Shown piece after piece: positions 1 through 7,559 of a stretch of DNA of 64,000 nucleotides. The notes under the pieces are model-generated. The model did no database searches. It worked only from the letters and a program-made list of their open reading frames with translations, and had not been told where the DNA came from. Every line of letters starts with the position of its first letter. Position 1 is the first letter of the stretch. The position numbers and the translations under genes were made by a program. The stretch is from Micromonospora_E sp048060115 (GTDB lineage Bacteria > Actinomycetota > Actinomycetes > Mycobacteriales > Micromonosporaceae), in NCBI RefSeq assembly GCF_048060115.1, contig NZ_JBHMIM010000043.1, forward strand, positions 1 to 64,000. Direction: 5' to 3'.

Positions 1-179
1 GATTCCCACACATCTTGACCGTTCCGGACACCGCGCCCGGTGATCAGAGCCTTACCCGGAAAGGCTCACTGTCGTGGAGTTTGCTCCATACCTTCGACAG
101 GAAGCGGCGGACGAATCGCCGCCAACGACTGCATTGCATCCGGACGAATCAATTTCGTTCGATGAAAGAGGTGGCCCAC

Positions 180-989
180 GTGCACAGCTCCCCACGTCGA
201 CGGCGTACCGGTGAACAGCGCGAATCCCCGCGCCGGCCCCGTGGCAGTGTCCGTAGGCGAATCCTCGCGGTGACCACGATGCTGGCGGTCTTCGGCGGTG
301 TGGTCGCCGTGACCCAGATCTCCTCCGCTGGGACCCGGGGCGACCGGGACCGGGACCGGGACCGCGGCAGCCAGCAATCCCCCGCTCCGGACGGGTCCGC
401 CGCGGCGCCGAGCGAGCCGCCGGCCGCCCCGACACCGGGCGGGTTGGAGACCCTCGCCAACGACTGCAGCACCAGCGACCTGCCAGCACACGACGGATTT
501 CAGGACGGCGACCGGTGCGTCAGCACAGCCTTCGGCGAGGTCGGCGACGCTGACACCAACCCTCAGCTGATGATCGTCTCGGCACCGGACCGGGTCCGGG
601 TCGGCCAGCCCTTCACCTTGCGGGTCAGCAGCCGCAACCTGGTCCGCGACCGGTTCCTGCCAGCCGGACAGGGCGGCTACTACCTGGAGAGTTCCGTCCT
701 GAACGAGGACGGCCTCACTCGGGGACACTTCCACACCGCGTGCCGGATGCTGACCAGCAACCGCACCGCGCCCGAGCCCGGCCCCGCACCGGCGTTCTTC
801 GTGGCGACAGAGGACGGGGGTGGCGGCGCCGGGGCCGATGTGGTGACCGTCCAGGTGCCGGGCCTGCCCTCGACCGGCATCGCCCAGTGCGCCTCCTGGG
901 CGGGCGACGGGTCCCATCGGGTGCCGATGATGGTGCGCGCCAACCAGATCCCCGCCTTCGACGCGGTACGGGTGCTCGTCACCCGCTGA
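180..989 (+). CDS. secreted or membrane-anchored protein of unknown function
   Basis: The protein is 269 aa from the GTG at 180, chosen because AAAGAGG lies 9 nt upstream; an in-frame ATG at 162 is possible but has no comparable ribosome site. It begins with an arginine-rich stretch (SPRRRRTGEQRE) followed by one hydrophobic segment at about residues 31-47, so it is probably exported or anchored with the bulk outside. Next comes a short RDRDRDRD repeat and a Pro/Ala/Ser linker, then a globular part with four cysteines and an unusual HFHTACRML motif near residue 186. I do not recognise a named domain; proteins of this layout (basic N-terminus, TM, linker, beta-rich tail) occur in actinomycetes, but no function can be assigned. 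A strong hairpin follows the gene. Confidence 0.75.
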   Translation: MHSSPRRRRTGEQRESPRRPRGSVRRRILAVTTMLAVFGGVVAVTQISSAGTRGDRDRDRDRGSQQSPAPDGSAAAPSEPPAAPTPGGLETLANDCSTSDLPAHDGFQDGDRCVSTAFGEVGDADTNPQLMIVSAPDRVRVGQPFTLRVSSRNLVRDRFLPAGQGGYYLESSVLNEDGLTRGHFHTACRMLTSNRTAPEPGPAPAFFVATEDGGGGAGADVVTVQVPGLPSTGIAQCASWAGDGSHRVPMMVRANQIPAFDAVRVLVTR

Positions 990-1040
990 CGGTCGCCCCC
1001 GGGGCGCTCGCGACGACGCCACTGCCACGACCCGGTACGC

Positions 1041-1068
1041 CGCCGGGACGACAGAGGTCGTCCCGGCG
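1041..1068 (+). terminator. intrinsic terminator-like hairpin
   Basis: A perfect 12-bp stem (CGCCGGGACGAC) with an AGAG loop lies 52 nt after the upstream secreted-protein gene and before the glycosylase start. There is no T-run, as is usual in high-GC actinomycetes. Confidence 0.65.
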
Positions 1069-1104
1069 TCCGGGTGCCCGGCCAGGCCTGGCACAGTGAC
1101 GGGC

Positions 1105-2043
1105 ATGGTCACGCGGAACCAGTCGGACGGAGCCGCCGAGGCGCCCATCCGGGTGCTGCAGCCGCCGGACGGCTACCACCTGACCGGTTCCCTGCGGCCG
1201 CTGGCGATAGGACGGCACGATCCGTGTGCCCGCTGGGTCGGCGGCACCTTCTGGTGGACCGCCCGTACCCCGTCCGGCCCGGCGTCGCTGGCGCTGCGCC
1301 GCGACGGCGGCGGTCTGGTCGCCACCGGACACGGCCCGGGTGCCGCGGCGGTCCTCGACATCGCCGACGCGGTCGCCGGGCTACGCGACGAGGTCCGCGA
1401 CTTTCTCCCGCTGGCCCGACGACATCCGGTGGTGGCCGCGCTCAGCCGACGTTTCGCCGGGGTCCGGCTACCCACCACCGGTCAGGTGTTCGCCCGGACG
1501 CTGCGGGCCGTCGTGGAGCAGAAGGTCACCGGAGTCGAGGCCTTCCGGGGGTACGCCGCGCTGGTCCGCCGGTTCGGCACGCCAGCGCCCGGACCGGTGC
1601 CGGATCTGTGGGTCGGCCCGGAGCCGGCGGTGATCGCCACGACGCCGTACTGGGAGTTCCATCCGCTCGGCATCGAGCAACGTCGGGCGCAGGTCCTGCG
1701 CCAGGCTGCCGCCGTCGCCGCGCGGCTGGAGGCCAGTGGCGATGCCGGCACCGCGACCCGGCGGCTGACGAGCCTGCCCGGCATCGGCCGGTGGACCGCC
1801 GCTGAGGTGGTCCGGGTGGCGTTCGGCGCGGCGGACGCGGTGAGCGTCGGCGATTTCCACCTGCCGAACACCGTGACGTGGGCGCTGGCCGGCGAGGCCC
1901 GGGGCAGCGATGACCGCATGATCGAGTTGCTGGAGCCGTTCCGTGGCCACCGGGGACGGGTCTGCATGCTGCTGGAGTTGGCGGGCGTCGCCGCGCCACG
2001 GTTCGGCCCCCGCGCACCGCTACGCTCGTTCGCCCGTTTCTGA
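1105..2043 (+). CDS. AlkA-like DNA-3-methyladenine glycosylase
   Basis: A 312-aa base-excision repair enzyme of the HhH-GPD superfamily, expected to remove alkylated bases from DNA. The C-terminal half shows the helix-hairpin-helix LTSLPGIGRWTAAEVV followed by the catalytic-Asp region VSVGDFHLPN, the order seen in AlkA proteins. The N-terminal ~100 residues resemble the non-catalytic beta domain of AlkA. No iron-sulfur cysteine cluster is seen. The ATG at 1105 is preferred; a GTG three codons earlier is also in frame. The 3' end overlaps the convergent DUF1990 gene by 24 nt, so the two transcripts are antisense to each other at their ends. Confidence 0.85.
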   Translation: MVTRNQSDGAAEAPIRVLQPPDGYHLTGSLRPLAIGRHDPCARWVGGTFWWTARTPSGPASLALRRDGGGLVATGHGPGAAAVLDIADAVAGLRDEVRDFLPLARRHPVVAALSRRFAGVRLPTTGQVFARTLRAVVEQKVTGVEAFRGYAALVRRFGTPAPGPVPDLWVGPEPAVIATTPYWEFHPLGIEQRRAQVLRQAAAVAARLEASGDAGTATRRLTSLPGIGRWTAAEVVRVAFGAADAVSVGDFHLPNTVTWALAGEARGSDDRMIELLEPFRGHRGRVCMLLELAGVAAPRFGPRAPLRSFARF

Positions 2044-2565
2044 CAGCCGGCGCAGCGCCACCCCCAGCCGCCAGGCGTAGCCGCGCTGGGCCAACGCGGC
2101 GAGCGGTCCGGCCAGCCGCATGATCGGTGCCACCGGCCGGCTGAACGCCACGACGGACAGCCAGGTGTGCTCGCCGCGCCGCTCGACCAGGAACGCCTCC
2201 TCTCCACTGGCCGGATGGCCGGGCAATGTCCCGTAGGCGAATCCGGCCCGATCGGCATCGTCGACGGCCCACACCACGACGCATGGCGCCACCAGCCGCA
2301 GTGGGCCGACGCCCAGAGCGACCGAGACCTGCACGCCGGGGGCGGCATGGGGCGCGGTCGCGGTTACCCTCGCTCCGGCCGTGCGGTGCATCCGCCAGGT
2401 GAGTACCGCCCGCGCCGCCACCGGGAAACTGCCTGGCCGCAGTCGGGTGCGGTACCGCAGATGGCGGTAGCCGTGGGGTAGCACCGGTGGCGGCGCCGCT
2501 GCGCCGGCCACCCGGCGCAGCAGTTCGCCCGTGGCTCCGGCTTGAGGATAGGTAACGTCCAGCAC
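2020..2565 (-). CDS. DUF1990 family protein
   Basis: A 181-aa protein starting at GTG 2565 (VLDVTYPQAGAT). The LTYPxxGAT-like opening, the HGYRHLRYRTRL segment, and the FAYGTLPGHPASGEEAF stretch are typical of DUF1990 proteins, which share a START-like fold; the biochemical role is not known. The frame is open further upstream, but that extension would cross the divergent methyltransferase promoter, so the shorter start is chosen. It is convergent with the AlkA-like gene and overlaps it by 24 nt. Confidence 0.85.
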   Translation of the reverse strand: MLDVTYPQAGATGELLRRVAGAAAPPPVLPHGYRHLRYRTRLRPGSFPVAARAVLTWRMHRTAGARVTATAPHAAPGVQVSVALGVGPLRLVAPCVVVWAVDDADRAGFAYGTLPGHPASGEEAFLVERRGEHTWLSVVAFSRPVAPIMRLAGPLAALAQRGYAWRLGVALRRLSETGERA

Positions 2566-2625
2566 CCCAGCATTGTGCCAATCGGCTGCTTGCTGTTCTG
2601 GCAATTCGCGGTAAGGTCTGCCGGT

Positions 2626-3618
2626 ATGATGGCGCTCACACCGGTCCTGCCCGATGCCAAGGCAGGCTACCTGCGTTCCGGGTTGCAGCAAGTGCGCGGC
2701 TGGCTGGATGCGTCGACCGCAGTCTATCTAAGCGGCATCGAGGTCGCCCAACGCACCGAAGACATCGTCGGCGACGTGGCCGAGATCGGCATCCACCACG
2801 GCAAGTCCTTCCTCTGCCTTTCCCTTGGCCTTCCGGCAGATCAGCGGGCGGTCGCGATCGACGTGTTCGACGATCAGTCGGCGAACGTGGACAACTCGGG
2901 GCGCGGCAACCGGCCGACCTTCGAACGGAACCTGGCCGCCTACGGCGCCGGCGACAACATCGACATACTGCAGTCCTCCAGCCTGGATCTGGAGCAGGCC
3001 GGGTTCGTGACGGCGGGCCGCCGATTCCGGATCTTCTCCATCGACGGCGGGCACACGAAAGAGATCACCGAGAACGACCTGTGGATCGCGGAGCGTACGG
3101 TGGTCGAACGCGGACTGGTGGTACTTGACGACGTCCTCAATCGGCACTGGCTCGGTGTCATCAGCGGCCTGTTCGGCTATCTCGCCGACGGCGGCAGCCT
3201 CGTACCCGCCGTTCTGGTACCCAACAAGCTGATCCTGGCCACCTCGGTCGACCAGGCCAAGCAGTATCGGGACCTGTTCGCCGCCACTTTCCCCACCGCG
3301 CTGGAGAAGGCGGATGTACCACTCGCCGGCCACCTTGTCGACGTCTACGCCCAGGCGCACTGGCTGGTACGCGGCGAGAACGACGAGACCGGACCCATCA
3401 CCGGTCACGAGCCGATGGCGACGATCACGGCTGCCCGGCTCACCGAACTCGAAGGGCAGCTGCGAACCGCCCGCAGCGATCTCAAGGCGGTACAGCAGCA
3501 ACTGCGCGCCGCCAACCTGCCGCTGTACCGAAAGGCTGCCCGGCGGATGCCCTGGCTGGCCCGCCCGGTCCGGCCGATCTTCCGTCGGGTCCGCAAAGTG
3601 ATGGGCCGGCCACGCTGA
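2626..3618 (+). CDS. class I SAM-dependent methyltransferase, possibly sugar or lipid related
   Basis: A 330-aa protein beginning MMALTPVLPD at ATG 2626, with AAGG about 10 nt upstream. Near residue 50 the DVAEIGIHHGKSFLCLSLGL segment is a glycine-rich motif I of the methyltransferase_24 type, followed by an acidic AIDVFDD and a SIDGGH (motif IV/metal site) around residue 146. After the catalytic part there is a predicted short coiled coil (about 265-300) and a very basic tail ending RPVRPIFRRVRKVMGRPR. This tail with the coiled coil resembles ends of cell-surface polysaccharide enzymes, suggesting membrane or glycan association, but the substrate is unknown. It stands alone between divergent DUF1990 and the ligase gene. 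Confidence 0.75.
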   Translation: MMALTPVLPDAKAGYLRSGLQQVRGWLDASTAVYLSGIEVAQRTEDIVGDVAEIGIHHGKSFLCLSLGLPADQRAVAIDVFDDQSANVDNSGRGNRPTFERNLAAYGAGDNIDILQSSSLDLEQAGFVTAGRRFRIFSIDGGHTKEITENDLWIAERTVVERGLVVLDDVLNRHWLGVISGLFGYLADGGSLVPAVLVPNKLILATSVDQAKQYRDLFAATFPTALEKADVPLAGHLVDVYAQAHWLVRGENDETGPITGHEPMATITAARLTELEGQLRTARSDLKAVQQQLRAANLPLYRKAARRMPWLARPVRPIFRRVRKVMGRPR

Positions 3619-3662
3619 GGCGATGACGCCGAACCGTCGGACCGGGATGGTTCACTGGGTGG

Positions 3663-4748
3663 GTGAACCTGCCGCTCGCCCCGCCGCTGGAACCGATGTT
3701 GGCCAAGCCGGTCGCCACGATGCCCGTCGCCGCGCAGATGAGCTACGAGCCGAAATGGGACGGCTACCGGTGCGTCGTCTTTCGTGACGGCGACGAGGTG
3801 GAGTTGGCCAGCCGGGGCGGCAAGACGCTCACCAGATACTTTCCCGAGGTCATCGACCAGGTGTTGCGTCAGTTCCCGGACCGCGTCGTGGTCGACGGCG
3901 AGCTGGTGGTGATCCGGCAGGACGGCACCCGGTCACGGCTCGACTTCGACCTGCTGGGCCAGCGCATCCACCCGGCGGCGTCCCGGGTGCGGTTGCTCGC
4001 CGAGCAGACTCCCGCGTCCTTCGTCGCCTTCGATCTGCTGGCGCTCGGCGACCTGTCGCTGCTCGACGAGCCGTTCCCCACCCGCCGCGCCAAACTGGTC
4101 GACGCCCTGGCCTCGATCACCGCGCCGATGCACCTCACCCCGGTCACCACCGACCCGGAGACCGCCCGACGCTGGTTCGAGGTCTTCGAGGGCGCCGGTC
4201 TCGACGGGGTGATCGCCAAGCCCGCCGACCTGCGCTACGAGCCCGGCAAACGGTTGATGTTCAAGATCAAGCACGTCCGGACCGCCGACGTGGTGGTGGC
4301 CGGCTACCGCTGGCACAAGTCCGGGCCGGTGGTCGGCTCGCTGCTGCTGGGCCTGTACGACGACGCGGGGACACTGCACCATGTCGGCGTCAGCGCGTCG
4401 TTCACCGCCGCCCGCCGGGCCGAGCTCGTCGAGGAGTTGGCGCCGCTGGAAATCGCTGCCGCCGAGCACCCGTGGGCCGCCGGTGACCACACCGCCGGAC
4501 AGCGGGTGCCAGGGGCGCCGAGCCGGTGGAGCGGCGGCAAGAACCTCGAATGGCAGCCGCTGCGACCGGACCTGGTCGCCGAGGTCGGCTACGACGCGAT
4601 GGAGGGCGACCGGTTCCGGCACACCGCGCGCTTTCTGCGCTGGCGGCAGGACCGCGAGCCGCAGTCCTGCCGGTACGACCAGTTGCAACGACCGGTCCGC
4701 TTCGATGTCGAGCAGGTCCTGGCCGGCGACCCGACCGGGCAGCGTTGA
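3663..4748 (+). CDS. ligC: ATP-dependent DNA ligase, LigC type
   Basis: A 361-aa ligase. The adenylation motif I is KWDGYR with the lysine at residue 31; further nucleotidyltransferase motifs include VVDGELVV (motif III region), DGVIAKPADL (motif IV region) and KIKHVRTADVVVAGYRW (motif V). The C-terminal third forms the OB-fold. There is no polymerase or nuclease domain, matching stand-alone actinobacterial LigC, used as backup to NAD-dependent LigA in repair or end joining. A LigD-like polymerase protein is encoded 3 kb downstream on the other strand. The stop codon overlaps the TTG start of the next gene, so expression of the two is likely coupled. GTG at 3663 is the only reasonable start. 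Confidence 0.9.
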   Translation: MNLPLAPPLEPMLAKPVATMPVAAQMSYEPKWDGYRCVVFRDGDEVELASRGGKTLTRYFPEVIDQVLRQFPDRVVVDGELVVIRQDGTRSRLDFDLLGQRIHPAASRVRLLAEQTPASFVAFDLLALGDLSLLDEPFPTRRAKLVDALASITAPMHLTPVTTDPETARRWFEVFEGAGLDGVIAKPADLRYEPGKRLMFKIKHVRTADVVVAGYRWHKSGPVVGSLLLGLYDDAGTLHHVGVSASFTAARRAELVEELAPLEIAAAEHPWAAGDHTAGQRVPGAPSRWSGGKNLEWQPLRPDLVAEVGYDAMEGDRFRHTARFLRWRQDREPQSCRYDQLQRPVRFDVEQVLAGDPTGQR

Positions 4749-6277
4749 CCCGGCGCAGACGTCGGGCGTGCACCGCCGCGACGCTCGCAGTGGTCCTGAC
4801 CGGGCTGGTCGGCTGCTCGCCAGAGCCGGCCGCCGAACGGTCGCCGGCCACCGTTGCCGACACGGTGGACTGGCTGCCCTGCCCCGAGGAGGCGCGGCAA
4901 CGGTACGGCACCGTCCCTGACGACCTCAGCTACCACTGCGCCAGTATCGACGTGCCGGTGGACTGGTCCGCCGGCCCGGCCAGCCCGACCCTGTCGCTGG
5001 CGCTGGTCCGGGCCCGGTCCGCCCAGCAGCAGGACCGGATCGGTTCGCTCGTGGTCAACCCGGGTGGGCCGGGAGTCTCCGGCATCGACGCCGCCCTGCG
5101 GCTCGCGCTCGGTGAACGCTCCGGCGGCCTGCCCGACGAGGTGCTGCGCCGGTTCGACCTGGTCGGATTCGACCCGCGCGGAGTGTCCCGCTCCGGCGGC
5201 ATCTTCTGCGGCGACGACGCCGACTGGGACGCCGTCTTCGGCGCCGACCCGAACCCCCGCGACGCTACGGCCTTCGCCGAGTCCGTGCGGGTCAGCCAGC
5301 GGATCGCGACGAGCTGCGCGGCCCGCCACGGCGACCAGCTGGGCGCGTACTCCACCCACCAGACCGCGCAGGACCTGGACGCGGTACGCGCGGCGGTCGG
5401 CGACGACCAGCTGACCTACCTTGGCTACTCGTACGGCAGTCTGCTGGGCGCCACCTACGCACACCTGTTCCCGGACCGGGTCCGGGCACTGGTGCTCGAC
5501 GGCGCGATCGATCCCCGAGAGGACCCGGTGACCGGATCACTCGGGCAGGCCGCCGGATTCGAACGGGCCTTTGACGCGTTCGCCCGCTGGTGTGCCGACG
5601 CGCCCCGGGACTGCCCGATCCGCGCCGACCCCACCGGCCTGCTCGACGAGGTGACCGCCCAGGCCCGGCAGGCTCCGGTCAGTACCGCCGCCGGCCGCGC
5701 GGCCACCCCGGGTTGGATCTTCTACGCCGTGGTCGCCTCGCTGTACGACCAGAGCGGCTGGGCACCGCTGGCCCGGGCACTGGCCGCGCTGCACGACGGG
5801 GATCCCGATCTGGTGTTCACGCTGGCCGACGGCTACACCGGCCGAGACGCGGCCGGCGGCTACGACGGCCTGTTCGCCGCCAACCTTGCGATCAACTGTG
5901 CCGACGCCGAGGTCGACCTCAGCATCGAACAGATCCGGCAGCTGCAGCAGCAGTGGGGCCGACAGCATCCCCGGTTCGGTCCGGCGTTGGCGGTCGGGCT
6001 GCTCGCCTGCGTCGACTGGCCGGCTGCCGCCGACCCGTACCCGGTCGGCCCGGCGGCGGGCGCCCCACCGATCCTGGTGGTGGGCACCACCGGGGATCCG
6101 GCCACCCCGTACGAGCAGGCTCCCCGGCTGGCCGAGCTGTTGGGCACCGGCGTGCTGGTGACCTGGGAAGGCAACGGGCACACCGCGTACCCGCACACTG
6201 GTTGTGTGGCCGCGGCGGTTGACGCGTACCTGATCGATCTGACGGTGCCCGACGACGGCCTGCGCTGCCCGGCTTGA
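4745..6277 (+). CDS. exported alpha/beta-hydrolase, tripeptidyl-peptidase-like lipoprotein
   Basis: A 510-aa extracellular serine hydrolase of the Streptomyces tripeptidyl aminopeptidase (TAP/SlpD) type. The N-terminus has an RRRRR block, a hydrophobic core and a lipobox LVGC, so the mature protein is probably lipid anchored outside the cell. The oxyanion segment VNPGGPGVSG, nucleophile elbow GYSYGSLLG, acidic residue in TTGDPATPYEQA and histidine in GNGHTAY complete the triad; the last part is the TAP-like C-terminal domain. The start is taken as TTG 4745, which overlaps the TGA of the ligase; no ATG or GTG gives the signal peptide in the right register. Substrate is inferred to be peptide N-termini, but related proteins hydrolyse esters. 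Confidence 0.85.
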   Translation: MTRRRRRACTAATLAVVLTGLVGCSPEPAAERSPATVADTVDWLPCPEEARQRYGTVPDDLSYHCASIDVPVDWSAGPASPTLSLALVRARSAQQQDRIGSLVVNPGGPGVSGIDAALRLALGERSGGLPDEVLRRFDLVGFDPRGVSRSGGIFCGDDADWDAVFGADPNPRDATAFAESVRVSQRIATSCAARHGDQLGAYSTHQTAQDLDAVRAAVGDDQLTYLGYSYGSLLGATYAHLFPDRVRALVLDGAIDPREDPVTGSLGQAAGFERAFDAFARWCADAPRDCPIRADPTGLLDEVTAQARQAPVSTAAGRAATPGWIFYAVVASLYDQSGWAPLARALAALHDGDPDLVFTLADGYTGRDAAGGYDGLFAANLAINCADAEVDLSIEQIRQLQQQWGRQHPRFGPALAVGLLACVDWPAAADPYPVGPAAGAPPILVVGTTGDPATPYEQAPRLAELLGTGVLVTWEGNGHTAYPHTGCVAAAVDAYLIDLTVPDDGLRCPA

Positions 6278-6310
6278 CCGACCCTCGGCGCGGGTGCGGG
6301 CTCTACCGAC

Positions 6311-6645
6311 GTGACTGAACCGACGGCGCGGCCCGCCCGGGTCGACGACCGGCCGACCCTGCTCGCGCTGCTCATCGACGACGACCTGGGCTGGCAGCGG
6401 GAGGCGCCGACCGGCGGGGCGGATCGGACCGTGCCGGCCGACTACCGGGACGCGTTCGACGCGATCGACGCCGACCCACGCAACGAACTCGTCGTCGCCG
6501 AGCGTGACGGCGAGGTGGTAGCCGTGATGCAGTTAAGCGACGGGAGGCGGCGCACCGGTTCTACCTGCGGCTCGGCTTCAAGGCGACACACGAGGGCATG
6601 AAACTGGTACTGACCCAGGCCGCCGACCAGGACGCCACCGGCTGA
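6311..6645 (+). pseudogene. GNAT acetyltransferase with internal deletion and frame change
   Basis: The first frame (from GTG 6311) reads as the N-terminal half of a GNAT protein up to ELVVAERDGEVVAVMQL. At about 6535 the sequence jumps: the continuing frame is nonsense, while the next frame reads KRREAAHRFYLRLGFKATHEGMKL to a stop at 6645, which is the C-terminal end of the same family. Roughly 50-60 residues are missing, including the acetyl-CoA-binding motif A (Q/RxxGxG/A) expected in between. The remaining pieces cannot form an active enzyme. An alternative is a sequencing or assembly deletion. A second GNAT gene in this window (60.5-61.1 kb) has lost the same part. Confidence 0.8.
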
Positions 6646-6667
6646 CCGGGCCGGCGGGGCCGGCGGT

Positions 6668-6955
6668 CTACGCGTCGTCGAGCGCCAACCGGTTGCGGCC
6701 GGCTGCCTCGATCTGGTCGGCGGACACCGGCTGCCCGCCGTTGTCCTGCCAGGCGTCCATCAGGTCGGCGAGGATCATCCGGGCGCCTTCCTCGCCGTGC
6801 TCGTCTTTGAGGTCCGCGTACGACCAGCGGAAGGTGAGCACAGGGTCCTCGTCGGCCGGGCTGTCGCCGGCGACCGGCAGGTCGACGCGGCACTCGCGTT
6901 GACCAGGGCGGTACGGGGAAAGTGGGCGGGTGGCGAAGATCCGGCTCATGGGCAC
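6668..6955 (-). CDS. small hypothetical protein
   Basis: A 95-aa acidic protein whose middle and end (RWSYADLKDEHGEEGARMIL, then ADLMDAWQDNGG) look like real coding sequence with helical character. I do not recognise a family. The only starts in frame are GTG 6955 and ATG 6949, neither with a ribosome site, and both lie inside the 5' end of the divergent HTH gene, so the two genes overlap head to head by 26 nt. It may be translated from a leaderless message or be a remnant of a longer gene next to the broken GNAT. Confidence 0.45.
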   Translation of the reverse strand: MPMSRIFATRPLSPYRPGQRECRVDLPVAGDSPADEDPVLTFRWSYADLKDEHGEEGARMILADLMDAWQDNGGQPVSADQIEAAGRNRLALDDA

Positions 6956-7121
6956 GGCGGAGGTCGCCGACTACCTGGGCATCTCCCGGCAGTGGGCAGA
7001 CGTCATCACCGGCCGCCGAGACTTCCCGGAGCCACTGGCGGTGCTGAAGGCTGGCCGGATCTGGCTGGCCGAAGATGTCGAGGCGTACGCGGCACGGCGT
7101 CGGGAAGACCAGCAGGGCTAA
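6930..7121 (+). CDS. small MerR/excisionase-type helix-turn-helix protein
   Basis: A 63-aa protein starting at GTG 6930 with GGGGAAAG upstream. It contains one winged-HTH of the AlpA/excisionase class: MGTAEVADYLGISRQWADVI followed by RRDFPEPLAVL and GRIWLAEDVEAY, the usual pattern for short DNA-binding adaptors associated with mobile elements, phage or restriction loci. No integrase or attachment site is visible nearby. The gene sits between a broken GNAT, palindromic repeats and a toxin-antitoxin pair, which suggests a degraded accessory islet. Exact role unknown. Confidence 0.7.
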   Translation: MAKIRLMGTAEVADYLGISRQWADVITGRRDFPEPLAVLKAGRIWLAEDVEAYAARRREDQQG

Positions 7122-7154
7122 CAACCGGCGGCATGACATGCACCGGGTCCGACC

Positions 7155-7178
7155 CCCTCCAGGGAGGGACACCTTTTC
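7155..7178 (+). terminator. short hairpin with T-run
   Basis: CCCTCC-AG-GGAGGG is followed by ACACCTTTTCC, 33 nt after the HTH gene stop. The stem is short but the T-rich tail makes a weak intrinsic terminator plausible. Confidence 0.4.
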
Positions 7179-7179
7179 C

Positions 7180-7225
7180 ATCGTGATCCCCCTGAGGGAT
7201 CAAAATCCCCCTGGGGGATCACGAT
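7180..7225. repeat. nested palindromic repeat
   Basis: Perfect 13-nt inverted arms (ATCGTGATCCCCC at 7180-7192 and its complement at 7213-7225) enclose a second small stem (GGGAT/ATCCC with a CAAA loop). Read another way, the element is two direct copies of a 17-nt quasi-palindrome GATCCCCCTGRGGGATC at 7185-7201 and 7204-7220, matching at 15 of 17 positions. It lies 98 nt before the mazE start. It could be a terminator, an operator pair or the scar of a small palindromic element. Confidence 0.75.
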
Positions 7226-7275
7226 GAAACAGAGTTCGGCTTCCCGCCGTCCCTCGTCGGGCCGATGACCTCCGC

Positions 7276-7311
7276 TACCGATCTGGTATGTGAATAGGTA
7301 CCGATCCGGTA
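7276..7311 (+). promoter_or_regulatory. likely MazE operator (two repeats) overlapping the mazEF promoter
   Basis: Two near-identical 13-nt sites, TACCGATCTGGTA (7276-7288) and TACCGATCCGGTA (7299-7311), start 23 nt apart and are each close to self-complementary (TACC...GGTA). The second ends 12 nt before the antitoxin GTG. Toxin-antitoxin operons with ribbon-helix-helix antitoxins are normally autorepressed through such repeats, so this is inferred to be the operator; -10/-35 boxes are not clear. Confidence 0.65.
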
Positions 7312-7322
7312 GCATCGACGGC

Positions 7323-7559
7323 GTGAGCACTCAGATCGCCGTACGCCTGCCGGACGACCTCGTCGAGTTCGTCGACGAGTTGGTCCGCGACGGCGGCGCC
7401 CCCAGCAGGGCCGCCGTCGTCGCCCGAGCGCTACGACGCGAGCGACGACAGACCGCCGCCGCCCGCGACGCCGCGATCCTCGCCCGCGTCGAACCCGACG
7501 CAGACCTGGACCGCCTCGCCGGGCATGCCGCCACTCTCCCGATCGACGACCTGGACTGA
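7323..7559 (+). CDS. mazE: ribbon-helix-helix antitoxin (MazE-like)
   Basis: A 78-aa antitoxin starting at GTG 7323. Residues 3-45 form a ribbon-helix-helix DNA-binding domain: the strand QIAVRLPDDLVEFVDELV, the turn GGAPSRAAVVARAL, then a charged helix. The acidic C-terminus (VEPDADLDRLAG...IDDLD) is the kind of disordered segment that wraps and blocks a MazF toxin. The stop codon overlaps the toxin start (TGATG), giving coupled translation. Paired operator-like repeats lie directly upstream, so autoregulation is likely. Family identity is firm at the fold level; exact subfamily (MazE9-like) is an inference. Confidence 0.85.
   Translation: MSTQIAVRLPDDLVEFVDELVRDGGAPSRAAVVARALRRERRQTAAARDAAILARVEPDADLDRLAGHAATLPIDDLD

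Noticed and set aside
356..364. GACCGG repeats near the first gene as a possible CRISPR or regulatory repeat
   Set aside because: They are short codon repeats coding Arg-Asp within a linker, without spacers.
66..1148. Long open frame on the minus strand opposite the first gene
   Set aside because: Composition is typical of an antisense shadow in 72% GC DNA; the plus-strand frame has a ribosome site, signal-like helix and plausible folding.
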